Assembly: GCA_023014485.1 (NCBI GenBank)
Contig: JAJOZX010007509.1
Coordinates: forward strand, 62,001 to 126,000
DNA: 64,000 bases
DNA from: Bathynomus jamesi
Lineage: Eukaryota > Arthropoda > Malacostraca > Isopoda > Cirolanidae
Direction of reading: 5' to 3'
Positions 10,603-21,446 of the stretch are shown one piece after another. The stretch's first letter is position 1; every line of letters begins with the position of its first letter. A model generated the notes under the pieces. The model did no database searches, was not told the DNA's origin, and saw only the letters and a program-made list of their open reading frames with translations. The position numbers and the translations under genes were made by a program.

Positions 10603-10870
10603 TTAACTTAACACTGAAGATGGAACACATTCAGAATCGTTTCTAATAAATTAACTTAACACTGAAGATGGAACACATTCGAAACGTTTCTAATAAATTA
10701 ACTTAACACTGAAGATGGAACACATTCCGAAACGTTTCTAATAAATTAACTTAACACTGAAGATGGAACACATTCCGAAACGTTTCTAATAATTTAACTT
10801 AACACTGAAGATGGAAACGTTTCTAATAAATTAACACTGAAGATGGAACACATTCCGAAAAGTTTCTAAA
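10603..10870 (+). repeat. 48-bp minisatellite with hammerhead-like core in each unit
   Basis: About six tandem units of 48 bp (TTAACTTAACACTGAAGATG...CGAAACGTTTCTAATAAA); the last two are shortened. Each full unit contains CTGAAGA, then GGAA-CACA-TTCC, then GAAA, then the palindrome AAACGTTT: the same order as a minimal hammerhead (core, stem II, GAAA, self-complementary stem III). A convincing stem I is not seen, so activity is doubtful. Confidence 0.85.
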
Positions 10871-10945
10871 AAATTATTAAAGAATGGTACAAGCTTTGGT
10901 TCCCCTATTTATCATTAAATTGAGATTCCCTAGGAACAGGACCTA

Positions 10946-11045
<100 letters not shown>

Positions 11046-11242
11046 CCCAGTTTTCGCAAAAGTTATGTTCCTCAGACTCATTACGAATAGCGAAATTGCG
11101 AATAACGAATCATTTTTTCCCATATAAATACATGTTTTATGGGGGGATGTGTTCCGGTGGCCATTTTTCAGAAGGTAAGATGTTTGGATACGTTCCCATA
11201 CGATACATAAAAGCAAGTATAAAACACAAATACAGACCTGTA

Positions 11243-11417
11243 TTAGCATAGTAAGTTATAAATAACATCAATAAAAGAATAAACATACCTGTCCTGTACT
11301 TTTATTTCCTCAAAACACCCCCGACTGGGGTCAAACCACCCCCGACTCGCACTGAAAGTTTCACCACCACTGCTCTTACCTTCACCAACGACTTTCTTCC
11401 TCACATCTCGCCACAAA
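11243..11417 (-). pseudogene. Possible pogo/Tigger-like CENP-B HTH fragment
   Basis: The minus-strand frame includes ETFSASRGWFDPSRGCF, resembling the FSASRGWF signature of the CENP-B-type helix-turn-helix in Tigger/pogo transposases. Gcgaataacg-type motifs on both sides of the adjacent 6.1-kb element (11,085-11,110 and 17,618-17,652) resemble Tigger ends, so the 6.1-kb element may have landed in a Tigger remnant. Short and uncertain. Confidence 0.35.
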
Positions 11418-11805
11418 TAGTGGAAGAATTTTAGGATAAATATATTCAATCGACCTATCAAATTAGCAGGAAGTCGAAACTTGGTACACTTGTAAACTAA
11501 ACCCTACTGATGAATATATTAAAAGTCCCAACAAATCCAAGTTGTGCTCCAGCCGCCATCTTGGAAAATGGCGGCCGAATTTCGGTTTTTTGGAAATAAC
11601 TTCAGACCCGTAAAAGATACAAAACTTTACCAAGAGAGCAAAATCATTCTACATAAAAAGGCAAATATTTTCTGTTCCTAACTTTGTTTTGTACGATGAA
11701 AAATAAAAAGTTACGCAAAATACAAATTCCTTTATTCTATGAATCAGTGCAGACATGACGTTCAAACTTGGTTAATGGGTAGAAATTCGAATATTTTGTT
11801 GCAAT
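11418..11805 (+). repeat. Left TIR of the 6.1-kb element
   Basis: Outer 33 bases align to the right arm only with a gap (tagtggaagaattttagg against tagtagaggaattttagg). From 11,451 to about 11,760 the match to the reverse complement of 17,190-17,503 is close, then fades near tattttgtt. Confidence 0.85.
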
Positions 11806-12495
11806 TTATTATTTAGAACCATGACAGTTTGTTTTTTATAGGTAGTTTGGTAAAAAAGTAAAGCACAACAGAAAGAGCTAGAGAAAAATACTGTAATGTA
11901 ATTTTTTTGATGACGGGTAGGAGCTAAGTTATCGGTTTGGAGTAACATTATTTAAAACAGTTATTTTATTCCTTCATTAGACATCTAAGTATTGAAAATG
12001 GAAATAATTATGAATGCTATTCTCAATACATACATTACTAATATATTTTATGTAAAATATAACATGCATTTTTCCTTATCTTGTATACTGAAGAAAAATG
12101 TAACATAGGAAGAATTTTCATGTATTGATGATGACCATGATGTTCAGACAGGTTTTATGGATTGAACATAAAATAACATCTTATTGAATGGTCACAGTAA
12201 TCCTTAGACACTTGGGAACATCACTATAGCTAACTATAATCGTCTGTTGTTACCTAAAATGAAAATGTAGTAATCTAAGTCTTGGAGTGCAACGCAGTAA
12301 TACAGTATATAGCTTTAAACTAAGGCACTGTGTGACATCTCTAATGTTGAATAAAGTCATCTAACATGAGCTAGGAAATAAAATGTAATTGTGTCTCCCT
12401 GTTTTAAGTATAATTTTCTAATTACTACGCAAAAATAAGCTAGATTGTACATTTATTGCATTATGTGTAGTGTCATATTGCAACACACTCAGTTA
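11806..12495. other. 3' flank of the FEN1/CXC gene inside the 6.1-kb element
   Basis: AT-rich, no open frame. Lies between the left TIR and the stop codon at 12,496; probable 3' untranslated and spacer DNA. Confidence 0.5.
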
Positions 12496-15400
12496 TCAGT
12501 TGTCTAGTAGCGTTTCAACATAAGAGTTCTCGCAGGTAGTTCCTTCACATCCTCCACACATCGCTGAGCACAGCAAACCAAACTGTATGCACTTGCATCT
12601 CTTGGTGCATCCTAGCTTGCAGTTACATGAAATGAGGTTAAGAAGTTGTGATGGAGCGGCTTCCTTGGTAGTAGGGACAGGCCTCAGTGATTTCCCTGTC
12701 ATGGACCATCCCCACTCTGTTGGCTCCAGGCAGTTTCCTAACCATTCTTGGACCTGCAAGTACACTCTGTATGAGTGTTGCTCTGCTGCTGCACTGGTCG
12801 GAGGTAGGGATGCTAGTTGAAAAGATGTATCTAACTTCTTTTTTGCTACTATGCGATTATACATGAAGTATCTTAGCTCATCCAAGGACTTTGATTTTGA
12901 TCCGTACATTTTTAAGAGGAACTTTTCCCCAGCAGCTTTGATATCTTCTTTACTGGCATCCTTTTGGTTAAATATTTTCATTTCTTCTCTCATTTCTGTA
13001 TGGTTCTGTAGAAGTTGGAGACCTCTAACTTTTCCTTTTTTATACAAAGCTGATGTGGTATCGCATCCAGTCATGGCGTGAGCAGATAGCAAAACTTCAC
13101 AAGCCTTCCCCATGTTTTTTTTCTCACTTTGGATGCTGAAAATACGGGGTGTGCTGTTTGATTTCCCTGGTTTGAGAAACCAAATTTCAAAGTCTTCATG
13201 GGCTAAAGCAGTTAGAAGCACTAGAAGATCCGTATCCTGGCCAACAACTACTGTTTGATTTTTGTGTTTAGCTTGATCTAGAGCAGCCTTAACAATAACA
13301 GTATCTGCATCACTCTCCGCCTGAACAACAGAATAACCTTTGATCTTCATACTAAACACAAGAGATGCAATCAGGGCCCGTTTGTTGTTTCTGTTAGCAA
13401 GAAAATCTGATTGTGGTATAGTGGTTGGTGTATTCTCATTAAATATGATATCTCTAGAAGTTCTTTTTGCTGCTCGTCGCTCTTGCTCGGCTGTCTTAGT
13501 GGTTTCTCTGTCAGGATAACCATCAAACACCACTGTACAGTTTTTACCGTAATTGCTCTCTACAGAGGTTGTATACAAGTCAAACAGCTGACCAAATGTA
13601 GCGGGTTTTGGCCAAACAACGCAATGAAGAAGGTTTCCTCCATCTAAAATGTAGTGAGGATTGGCTGGTAAAGCTAACATCTCGTTGTGCGACTGAAAAG
13701 CATTGATCAGAGAAGACTTTGTGCCTTTTCTTAACAATGTTGAGTCAAATAATGATGGAGGCACACTTGCCAGCTCATACTGAAAGTACCCTTTAACTTC
13801 TGTTTTGCTTATGTCCAAACATATCATTCTGTGGAAGAGTTCTTGTGGGGAATGCAGGATTACAGTTTTTTCTTTCATCTTTATTGTGCCAGATGACAGG
13901 TTAGACAAAGGAACTACTTTCTTCTTCCTTTGCAGTCGAATATCAGAGAAGCTATGACTTGAGAGTGCTTTCATTGTTTCTGTACCAATCTCTAGTGCCC
14001 TATCACATGTTATTGATGAATCTGCTATCAACCCATTTGAGAGGTTTACCAACTGTCCTGATAATTGACCAAATGGGTTATGTTCTTTTAGCCAGCAAAC
14101 AAATGTCACAAAGTCGTTTAAATCTCTTGTTTGACGAGATGTTCCAGATTCTATGTTCTGATGACTAATTGTTACACTTATTCCTGCGAACTCTGATAAC
14201 GTTCCAGTTATTTCACCACAAGCTGGAGCAGACAACACCCATCTCTGTAAAGTTGAATCTGTGATTCCCCGACCATGTGTAAGTCCACCTATTGCTTTAA
14301 AGCTACGCATTAAAACTTGCTCAATGCACATATCTGTTGACACACCAGACCAGAATCTGTCACTGCGCCTGATTGTGAAGTAACCATCTTTCGTGAATCT
14401 TTGGAAGTCCTCAGATGACATTTTGTTGGGCAAATCCTCCATCAAAGTTAGATACAGATGGGCACATTTTGCATAGTGTATATGACCTGCACTATGAAAG
14501 TAAGGAAGCATATATTTGACAGTTTCAATATGCAAATTCCAGTCTGCTGTTCGTTCTGCTCTTATAAACTGAAGGATAAGCATGACTTGCTGAAAATACT
14601 GAAGCCATAACTTAGGTGTTTTGCCTGAATTCTGCATATCTTTTTTGACTTTCTCAAACAGATTTATGTAGTTCTCAATAGCAACACACTCAAAAACATC
14701 TTCAGAAGTTAGTGCCTTTGCTGAATACTGTTTTGATATTTCACACAGTATGTTTTGTGATTCTTCAGCTTTTGAAGCCAATTCGTCATGAATAAGAGTA
14801 AAGAGTGCTGTAGCTGTTAGAATATGAGCACGTACGGCTCTGGCATATGAATGGCCTTTCATCATGTGGGGTACAGTCGCTTTTCCATAAACAGTTTGCC
14901 ACAACTCCTCAATCCCACTACCACTCATTATATGTCCTACTGCTCCCATGTATGACATCAACAAATGAAAACCTCCTAAGCGAACAACTATTGAAGATAC
15001 AAGACTAGCAACTGGTTCTGACTCAACAATATCTACAGACTTCAAGAACAAGGGTTGGTCAAAAGTAACTACACATGCCTGATTATGACTTTGGCTTTCT
15101 TTTGCGGCAAACATCAAAGCTGAGTAAAGGGTTGTCAGATTTCCTGGTTCTAGATTTATGAAAGGCACTGCCAGCACACGACTTACATTCCATGTTCCAT
15201 TTGTAACTGCATATTTCATATAGCCATTCCAGCTTGGTAATTTATTTTGAACTTCACTAAATCCAGCCAACCACAGAACATCAAGTTTGAAACCTCTGCG
15301 AACTACATCTCCATCTTCATGTGTTATGTCACTTAAGATTATGCTCTTCAAACCTGATGTGGGAGGTTTTTTGTAAGGGATAATGGGTATTTGATTTGAA

Positions 15401-16822
15401 GTAGTGTCACATTTTTCACCAATATTACGTGCTAAAGGAGGGCATTTCGAGACAGAGTTTCCTGGAGTAACACACTTTATTCCTCCAAGTGCATGAAAGG
15501 TACCCAAACCATCCAGGGTTCTTGTGTTCACATCAGCATTATCAAAGACAAACTGTATAAATGCATCTGGTTGTACTGTTGACCGTGGGCTAGGAAGTTT
15601 GTGGCTTCTTTGTATGAAGAGCATGCACCCACAGCATGCAAAATGTCTATTAGATATCTTGATCCATAATTGCGATATAGGTGTACAGAAAGTCCCAAAT
15701 GCAGTGGAGATAGGAATGAACGTGGCCTCATAGCAGAAATTATCGAATGGTTGATAAAAGTTCTCTTGCGATCTATACTTTCAGGTGTAGGTTGAGTTTT
15801 AGTTGAAATAAGAATCTCAGTGAAAGCTGTAAGTGTCGGGGGAACTAAAGTCTGACCCTCAGCCTTCATGTCATCAATGTCTGGTACATGCTACAATCAT
15901 ACACTGTTTTACAAATGTCTTCTTTGATGATTTTTGCAGCTGTTTCAACAATACGTAATCGTTCACTAGTCTCATCTGTCTTCTTGTTTTCATACCATTG
16001 TTCTGTTAAAATCCTCCGTCCTGTGTGAGTGAAGCTAAATATGTTATGTCGGGAATGCAGATCTGTACAGATTATGCTTGACTTCTAGTGTGAAAGGAAC
16101 TTACACTTAAGCCAGTGGTCACTGTAAAGGTCTTCTTTTTGTGCACCAGAAACTTCCATCATAATATCTTTCAGCTCACTCAAACTGTACTGACACTCAT
16201 CATTACTTTCAATGTATTCCAAAAGTTTTTTGAAAGCAGACGAAGCTATTGATTCTTCTGGACGTCCTGCTGAATCTCTTTGTGCAATGCGCTTGAATGT
16301 GCTGTAACATACAAAGTGATAACGACCTTCTTCTGCTACTAAATCAATGGAATTTGCAATACGTGAATATACTTCCTGCCCCCAACTATCACTGCGCTGT
16401 TCACAAATTGAAATAATTTTTTCTCGAAATTCAAGAGTAGCCACATTATATACAGTGAGGCGTCTATTTTTTGAATGTTTTGTGTCAGGTAAACTTGCTT
16501 TCTCTCCACAAAATATACAGTCACTTAGAAAGTTAAATGTCTTTATTTCTGAACGAAGAACTCTGTTGGCTTGTGAAGTTGATTTTCTGAAGGTTCCTTA
16601 TTGACAGCAGCTATACTGTGCTTTCTTGTGTAGTTTCTCCGACAGATTTTGTGTACTGGTACACTCTTCAGTTCCTGAAATGTCTTGTATTATCATCTCC
16701 TCTATCTTTGCTTGCTTGAATCAGAGTCTTGATCCCTCTTTCCACAAATACCCCGCTTCCCACATCGATCTCTTCTGCACATATCAAGCACTTCATCTTG
16801 ACTCATCAATAGCGTCCATTAC
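12496..16822 (-). pseudogene. FEN1/PIN-like nuclease with N-terminal zinc motif and C-terminal CXC domain
   Basis: A 1,042-codon frame is open at 12,496-15,624; the upstream part is in several frames up to a splice acceptor (TTCTTTTCAG) at 16,823-16,824. The probable start is the ATG at 16,796 (MKCLICAEEIDVG). N-terminal part: CxxC, then VHKICRRNYTRK, then DCIFCGEKA and DLVAEEGRYHFVCYSTF, a zinc-binding region. In the 1,042-codon frame: FDGYPD (about 700-705), ESDAD (770-774), VVGQDTDLLVLL (about 793-804) and AMTGCDTTSALYKKGK (from about 850). These match in order the XPG-N, XPG-I and H3TH-like parts of flap nucleases. A tesmin/TSO1-type CXC Cys cluster (CNCKLGCTKRCKC) lies at about 998-1035. 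Breaks: frameshifts near 16,675, 16,590, 15,890 and 15,590 and an in-frame TAG at 16,087; most are shared by copy B. Role in mobility unknown. Confidence 0.72.
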
Positions 16823-16824
16823 CT

Positions 16825-17149
16825 GAAAAGAAAAGAAAAATATTAGTTCGTCTGTCATTCACTTTGAACTATTACTTCGGTATATTAACTCATAACCTCC
16901 GATTGAGTGAATAAATGTTACAGATGAATCCGTAGATATAATCATAATTAAGAGTATTTATTAGAAGTAGAATATAGGAAATTAGGGACAGAGTTGCCCA
17001 TATCTGCTAGAAACAAGAAAATGTATTGGTATAAATATTTAGAAAACCAGGTACTGTCACAATTTATATTTCTACTAGCTCGTTCTTGCGAAATATTTTT
17101 TCACAAAATCACCCATACAAAGTAAGAGAGGTTTCTGAAAATAGGCAGT
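16825..17149. other. 5' leader or intron of the FEN1/CXC gene
   Basis: On the minus strand the stretch ends in a polypyrimidine tract and AG at 16,823, so it is probably intron. The first exon and promoter should lie here or in the right TIR, but I cannot place a donor. Confidence 0.4.
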
Positions 17150-17526
17150 CATAACAAAACATTCGCTTTTTTTACCTACAAACCCAATTTGAACGTCGTG
17201 TCCGCATTGATTCATAGAATGAAAAATCTTTGGTTTTGCATAACTTTTTTATTTTTCATCGTACAAAACAAGTTGGGAACAGAAAATGTTTGTCTTTTTA
17301 TGTAGAATGATATTGCTCTCTTGGTACATTTTCGTATCTTTTACGGTTCTAAAGTTATTTCCAAAAAACCGAAATTCGGCCGCCATTTTCCAAGATGGCG
17401 GCTGGAGCACAACTTGGATTTGTTGGGACTTTTAATATATTCATCAGTAGGGTTCAGTTTACAAGTGTACCAAGTTTCGACTTCCTGCTAATTTGTTAGG
17501 TCGATTTTCCTAAAATTCCTCTACTA
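17150..17526 (-). repeat. Right TIR of the 6.1-kb element
   Basis: Inverse of the left arm. Differences include ctgaaccc for ctaaaccc and aactttagaaccg for aacttcagacccg. The inner end is near taacaaaacattcgc. Confidence 0.85.
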
Positions 17527-17673
17527 AAAGACCGTGCCTTTTCTTTCTGCGATACGGGCACGCTGCGCTGCGTTTGGTAGCAGGCGGAAATGTGAATTAT
17601 TTTTTCCCTTATCTGGCATTGCGAATAACGGAGATGGGCTTGCGAATAGCGGAATTTGGTGTCAAAAAATATA

Positions 17674-18250
17674 TTCCATGCAAACATGCATGACACTGGT
17701 CGGGAGAGAAACGTGCGCACTCCTGACATGGAAGAAGAAATCCTACGGCGATTTGAGGACAATCCAAGCGCAAGCACGCGAGGTGTTGCACGTATCCTCG
17801 GTGTGAACCACGACCTGGTCTGGAGAGTGTTGCACGAGCAGCAGTTACATCCGTTTCATCGTCATGCATGTTTGCATGGAATGTTCCAGTTTCTCGCAGT
17901 CGCCGATGCAAATGCGCAAACGTTTGGTGGTTTGGCACACGTCTGTTTGGGAAGCGCTGTCGGTACAACCTCACAGCAGCTCTTCCGTTTCCATTGGCAG
18001 CCCCATACACCATATGCATGTCAGCCATCTCAGCAGTCGTGAAGCGCTCCATGTTACGCGTACTACGTCCGATTTAAGAATGCCCACGGCAAGCGCGAGT
18101 CTAGCCCACTTCACCTTTTAGCCAATTGCAGCGGCGCCCTCTCGCGCCGAATGGTGACGTCAGCGGACATACACTTATAGACGAAAAGGGTTTGTCTTGG
18201 TGTTGCCTATCCCCCATCACAATTTGTACAGAAAGTTTTCAAACACCCTG
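17674..18250 (-). mobile_element. DUF4817-type mariner remnant with an internal inversion
   Basis: On the minus strand the N terminus [19 protein letters not shown]...[15 protein letters not shown] runs from 18,052 to about 17,863. The natural continuation ([33 protein letters not shown]) lies on the plus strand at 17,695-17,860. The inverted piece is bounded by 21-bp inverted repeats (17,674-17,694 and 17,861-17,881, core ccatgcaaacatgcatg). The outer end (...ttcaaacaccctg, 18,250) is a mariner-type TIR; the other end and the catalytic domain are missing. Confidence 0.78.
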
Positions 18251-18274
18251 TGTATGTATATATATGAGCGCATG

Positions 18275-18278
<4 letters not shown>

Positions 18279-18337
<59 letters not shown>
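18279..18337 (+). repeat. (GT)n microsatellite
   Basis: About 29 GT units; slightly shorter in copy B. Confidence 0.97.
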
Positions 18338-18338
<1 letters not shown>

Positions 18339-18479
18339 ATTGCATGATCTAAAAAGTACTTATTGTTTAACGTTCAACAAAACTTCTCTTTGAAATTTCT
18401 TAAGATTTAAATGTTCCAAGATACCCCATACCCCATTTTACCCTTTAAAAAGTGACATTGTTATATTTAATGAGTTCTG

Positions 18480-19056
18480 ACTTTGGTATTTTTTAGCCCT
18501 GTTCGATCGTTCGACTGTTTGATATCTTGGCTGTTCATCCGTTTGGCTGTTCAAATGAACCGCTGTCTGTTGTTTGGTTGTTTGGTTGTTTGGTTGTTCT
18601 ACTTTTCGACTTTCCAGGTTTCGGCTGTTCGGCTGTTCGGCTGTTTATCTGTTTGGCTGTTTAGATTTTCGGATGTTTGGTCATTCACTCTGTGAAAAAT
18701 TTTTATTCCATTCCGAAAATAAAGCAATTATCTATTGTGATGATTACTTCAAAAGCCGCTGTTCAGAAGCTTTTGTTACGAGAAGGTGGAGTACGTTCGC
18801 GCTTTTGTTCAGAAACGATAACATTGAAACAAGAACGTTCAACTCTAAATTTGGAAAACGGTCACTATCCATAAATATGACGGAAATATAAACGCGTAAA
18901 TAAAAATATGTTAATAATAACATTAAACCGTGATGGAAAATAGTTGCGCTAAATATAACAATGAACGTGAAATTTAAAGTATCTGTCTATCGATCGATTT
19001 ATTTGTCTCTCTCTCTATTTATATATAAACACTAAATTCTTTCTTCTTCCTTTTAT
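18480..19056 (+). repeat. Dispersed repeat with ggctgttcg/tttggttg motifs
   Basis: Two parts. At 18,500-18,690 there is a low-complexity run of ggctgttcg/gtttggttg words. At 18,690-18,860 a block matches 29,525-29,590 and 29,640-29,760 in inverted orientation (for example gcaattatctattgtgatga). The following 18,895-19,030 matches 30,287-30,395 in direct orientation. No coding content recognised; probably a non-autonomous element of unknown class. Confidence 0.6.
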
Positions 19057-19063
19057 TTAATTT

Positions 19064-19145
<82 letters not shown>
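19057..19145 (+). repeat. (TA)n microsatellite
   Basis: Almost pure TA for about 85 bases, abutting the start of the next Penelope-like element. Confidence 0.96.
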
Positions 19146-19148
<3 letters not shown>

Positions 19149-19185
19149 GATGAAAAAAAACACGAAGGAAAGGAAACACAGATTG

Positions 19186-19225
19186 GTGATCAAGCGCTTT
19201 CGTCTAATGACATCCTCAGGAACAC
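19186..19225 (-). ncRNA. Hammerhead ribozyme, second Penelope-like family
   Basis: On the minus strand: stem I GTGTTC (19,225-19,220) with GATCAC (19,191-19,186; one T-T mismatch); core CTGAGGA; stem II GTC/GAC around ATTA with one unpaired T; GAAA; palindromic stem III AAGCGCTT; predicted cleavage after CTT. Opposite in orientation to the downstream coding sequence, as expected if the PLE carries an inverted 5' terminal piece. Confidence 0.62.
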
Positions 19226-19310
19226 TATTTATATGGAGTTTTTCAAAATTACTTACATTCCGAGAATCCTGGGGGTTGGCATCCCATGGTTGCGGTACGT
19301 TGACTAAATT

Positions 19311-20164
19311 TTGTGTATGTGGCCCATGAATCGTGACCTGGATGACTTCCTCCTTCAGTTAAATGATCAAGTCCTCTCCATTAAGTTTACTTTAGAAGTG
19401 GAACAAAACAACTCAATCCCGTTTTCGGATGTGCGTGTACATAGGGAAAGTCCATGTTTTATGTTTAGTATCTATCTATCAGAAAAAAACAAAAAATTTG
19501 TCCTACGTACACTTTTACTCTGGACATGACACCCCCATTAAGAAGGTCATATTTTCTTCAATGTTTCTCCGCGCTTTTACGATCGCCAGTCCGGAATGCA
19601 TGGATGCCGAATTGGAAAAAATCAATGGTATTTGAAGTGATCTGTGCTACCCTCCTGCGTTTATGGAATCTTGTCTTAACAAGGCAAAACGAACCTCCTA
19701 TCGTGTGAATAATAACACTCGCACTTTGTCAAAGAATATTTTAGTACTTCCATTTTTTCCGGGCTTTTTAGGCATTGCTAATGTACTTAAACTTTTGAAT
19801 ATTAATGTAGTATTTTCATATAACAATATTGTGAAAAATATCATAGTTAAAAATAGCCCAACCAATAACTCAGGCATTATTTATAAAATTGGTTGTAAAC
19901 AATGTGATTCCTTTTACATTGGTCAGACGGGAAAGGATTTGCACACGCGTGTAAAACAGCATCAATATTCTGTTAGAACGGGACAGTCGTCCAGTGCCCT
20001 TTTTGTCCATTTGTCAGAGTTATCCCACTGTATTGATTGGAATAATGCTTCAGTTTTGTTTCACTCTAGCAACATTGTTAATAGAAATATTCTTAAGTCT
20101 GGTATTATCCAACTTACAAATAACTTTAACATGAGCCAAGGTCTTTTTCCACTTGATCCTGTTC

Positions 20165-20171
<7 letters not shown>
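19311..20171 (+). pseudogene. Penelope-like element, RT thumb and GIY-YIG endonuclease (second family)
   Basis: Frames give RDLDDFLLQLNDQVLSIKFT, SYVHFYSGHDTPIKK, SMFLRAFTIASPECMDAEL (RT C-terminal region), then a linker and the GIY-YIG domain IYKIGCKQCDSFYIGQTGKD...RVKQHQYSVRT to about 20,165. Only about 60% like the PLE at base 1, so a different family. The frame shifts near 19,460, 19,560 and 19,635. The 170-codon GIY-YIG frame (19,663-20,172) is open in copy A but loses two bases at 49,569 in copy B. Confidence 0.85.
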
Positions 20172-20218
<47 letters not shown>

Positions 20219-20301
20219 ATATATGTATATATGAGATGAATTTCACAATTAAACACGTGAAATGAATGAATGATGCAAACCCACAAGGAAAAAGAAAAAC
20301 G

Positions 20302-20347
20302 ATTCCAAGGACTTTCGTGTATTCAGAGCTATACCTCGTCAGGGAAT
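20302..20347 (-). ncRNA. Hammerhead ribozyme, inverted terminal piece of first PLE family
   Basis: Minus strand ATTCC-CTGACGA-G-GTATA-loop-TACAC-GAAA-GTCCTT-GGAAT. Stem I is perfect; stem II has one A-C mismatch; stem III is not fully palindromic. It lies in an inverted segment just ahead of the plus-strand PLE at 20,389. Confidence 0.55.
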
Positions 20348-20388
20348 GAAGAAAGAAGGCAAGATGCCCATAAATAATTCAGGACTGA

Positions 20389-21133
20389 CAACTCTCAAAT
20401 TTGAGGTCTATCGCAAGCCTACTAATAATAACTCTTTTGTGCATTTTTATTCTGACCATCATCCCTCGATTAAATCCTCTATTTTCTGCTATGTTTCTTA
20501 GAGCATTGAGAGTTGCCAGTCCTGAATTTTTAGATTCCGAGTTATTCAATATCATGAATATTGGTACTAATTTACGTTATCCTATTTCATTTTTAGATAA
20601 CTGTCTTAGGAAAGTAAAAAATAGGTATTATAATAATGTAACTGTAAAGGAATTTGAGCGTAAAAATATCCTTAGCCTACCTTACCATGTTAATTTTCAA
20701 TATCTTCCGACTTTACTTAAAGCAATTTGTATCAATGTAGTCTTTAAGTATAATAATACTTTTAAATCACGCCTAATAAAGAATAGCCCGGATAATGTGG
20801 TTGGTTGTGTGTATTCGATCGGATGTACACAATGTAACTCAGTATATATAGGCCAAACGGGAAAACGTTAGATATTACGGTAAAACAGCATAAATATGCG
20901 TGTAGAACAGTTAATAATTCCAATGCTTTGTTTAACCATATGTATAGATGTAATCATAGCAGCAAGTGTGATAGTTCTAAAGCGCTTGTTGAAAACAGAG
21001 ATATAATTGAAAGAAATATTCTAGAATGTGCATTTATCCATTTTAAAAACAATTTCAATAAACAGTGCGGGAATGTATAAAATTGACAATATCTTGTTAA
21101 AATTCCTTTTGCCTCTCATTAACTCTTGTTAAG
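20389..21133 (+). pseudogene. Penelope-like element of first family, diverged copy
   Basis: Same protein order as the PLE at base 1 (FEVYRKPTNNNSFVHFYSDH, FLRALRVASPEFLDSEL, then CVYSIGCTQCNSVYIGQTGK), about 95% alike in DNA. A missing base at QTGKR-stop (near 20,870) cuts the GIY-YIG frame, and cagcaagtgtg replaces catcaagtggg. Flanked by the inverted hammerhead piece on the left and a degenerate forward one on the right. Confidence 0.85.
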
Positions 21134-21199
21134 TATGTGCTAATTGTTTTGGTTTCCGCTACGTTGTATATATTTATGGGCATCTTGTCTTCTCTCTTC

Positions 21200-21245
21200 A
21201 TTCCTTCACGAGGTGTAGCTCTGACTACACGAAAGGCCTTGGAAT
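21200..21245 (+). ncRNA. Degenerate hammerhead ribozyme
   Basis: Same position and stems as the ribozyme at 1022, but the core reads TTCACGA instead of CTGACGA, removing invariant residues. Stems I, II and the AAGGCCTT palindrome remain. Predicted inactive; also in copy B. Confidence 0.6.
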
Positions 21246-21284
21246 CGTTTTTCTTTTTCCTTGTAGGTTTGCATCATATATATA

Positions 21285-21355
21285 CAGGGTGTCCTGGCTT
21301 AAATGGCAATAAAATAAATTTATAATGTTTTATTTTATTGCCATTTAAGCCAGGA

Positions 21356-21357
<2 letters not shown>
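21285..21357 (+). mobile_element. Small palindromic MITE (mariner-type end)
   Basis: CAGGGTGTCCTGGCTTAAAT leads a 29-base arm (21,290-21,318) repeated inverted at 21,329-21,357 around a 10-base loop. The cagggtgtcc start preceded by TA is mariner-like. Sits between two AT-rich tracts; identical in copy B. Confidence 0.72.

Positions 21358-21443
<86 letters not shown>
21358..21443 (+). repeat. (TA)n microsatellite
   Basis: Pure TA, about 43 units. Confidence 0.97.

Positions 21444-21446
<3 letters not shown>

Larger units (their letters stand above)
11418..17526 (-). mobile_element. 6.1-kb TIR element carrying a FEN1/PIN-like + CXC gene
   Basis: Two inverted repeats of about 375-385 bp face each other (11,418-11,805 and 17,150-17,526). 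The best-conserved part begins CGACCTA(T/A)CAAATTAGCAGG and includes a CpG-containing block gccatcttggaaaatggcgg. Between them lies one large minus-strand gene (12,496-16,822) and no other recognised frame. Long TIRs enclosing a single gene suggest a DNA transposon. No DDE, tyrosine-recombinase or HUH motif was recognised. No clean target duplication found. Present in both unit copies. Confidence 0.75.

Noticed and set aside
10603..10870. CRISPR-like array
   Set aside because: Units are contiguous 48-bp tandem repeats without unique spacers, in an animal genome.
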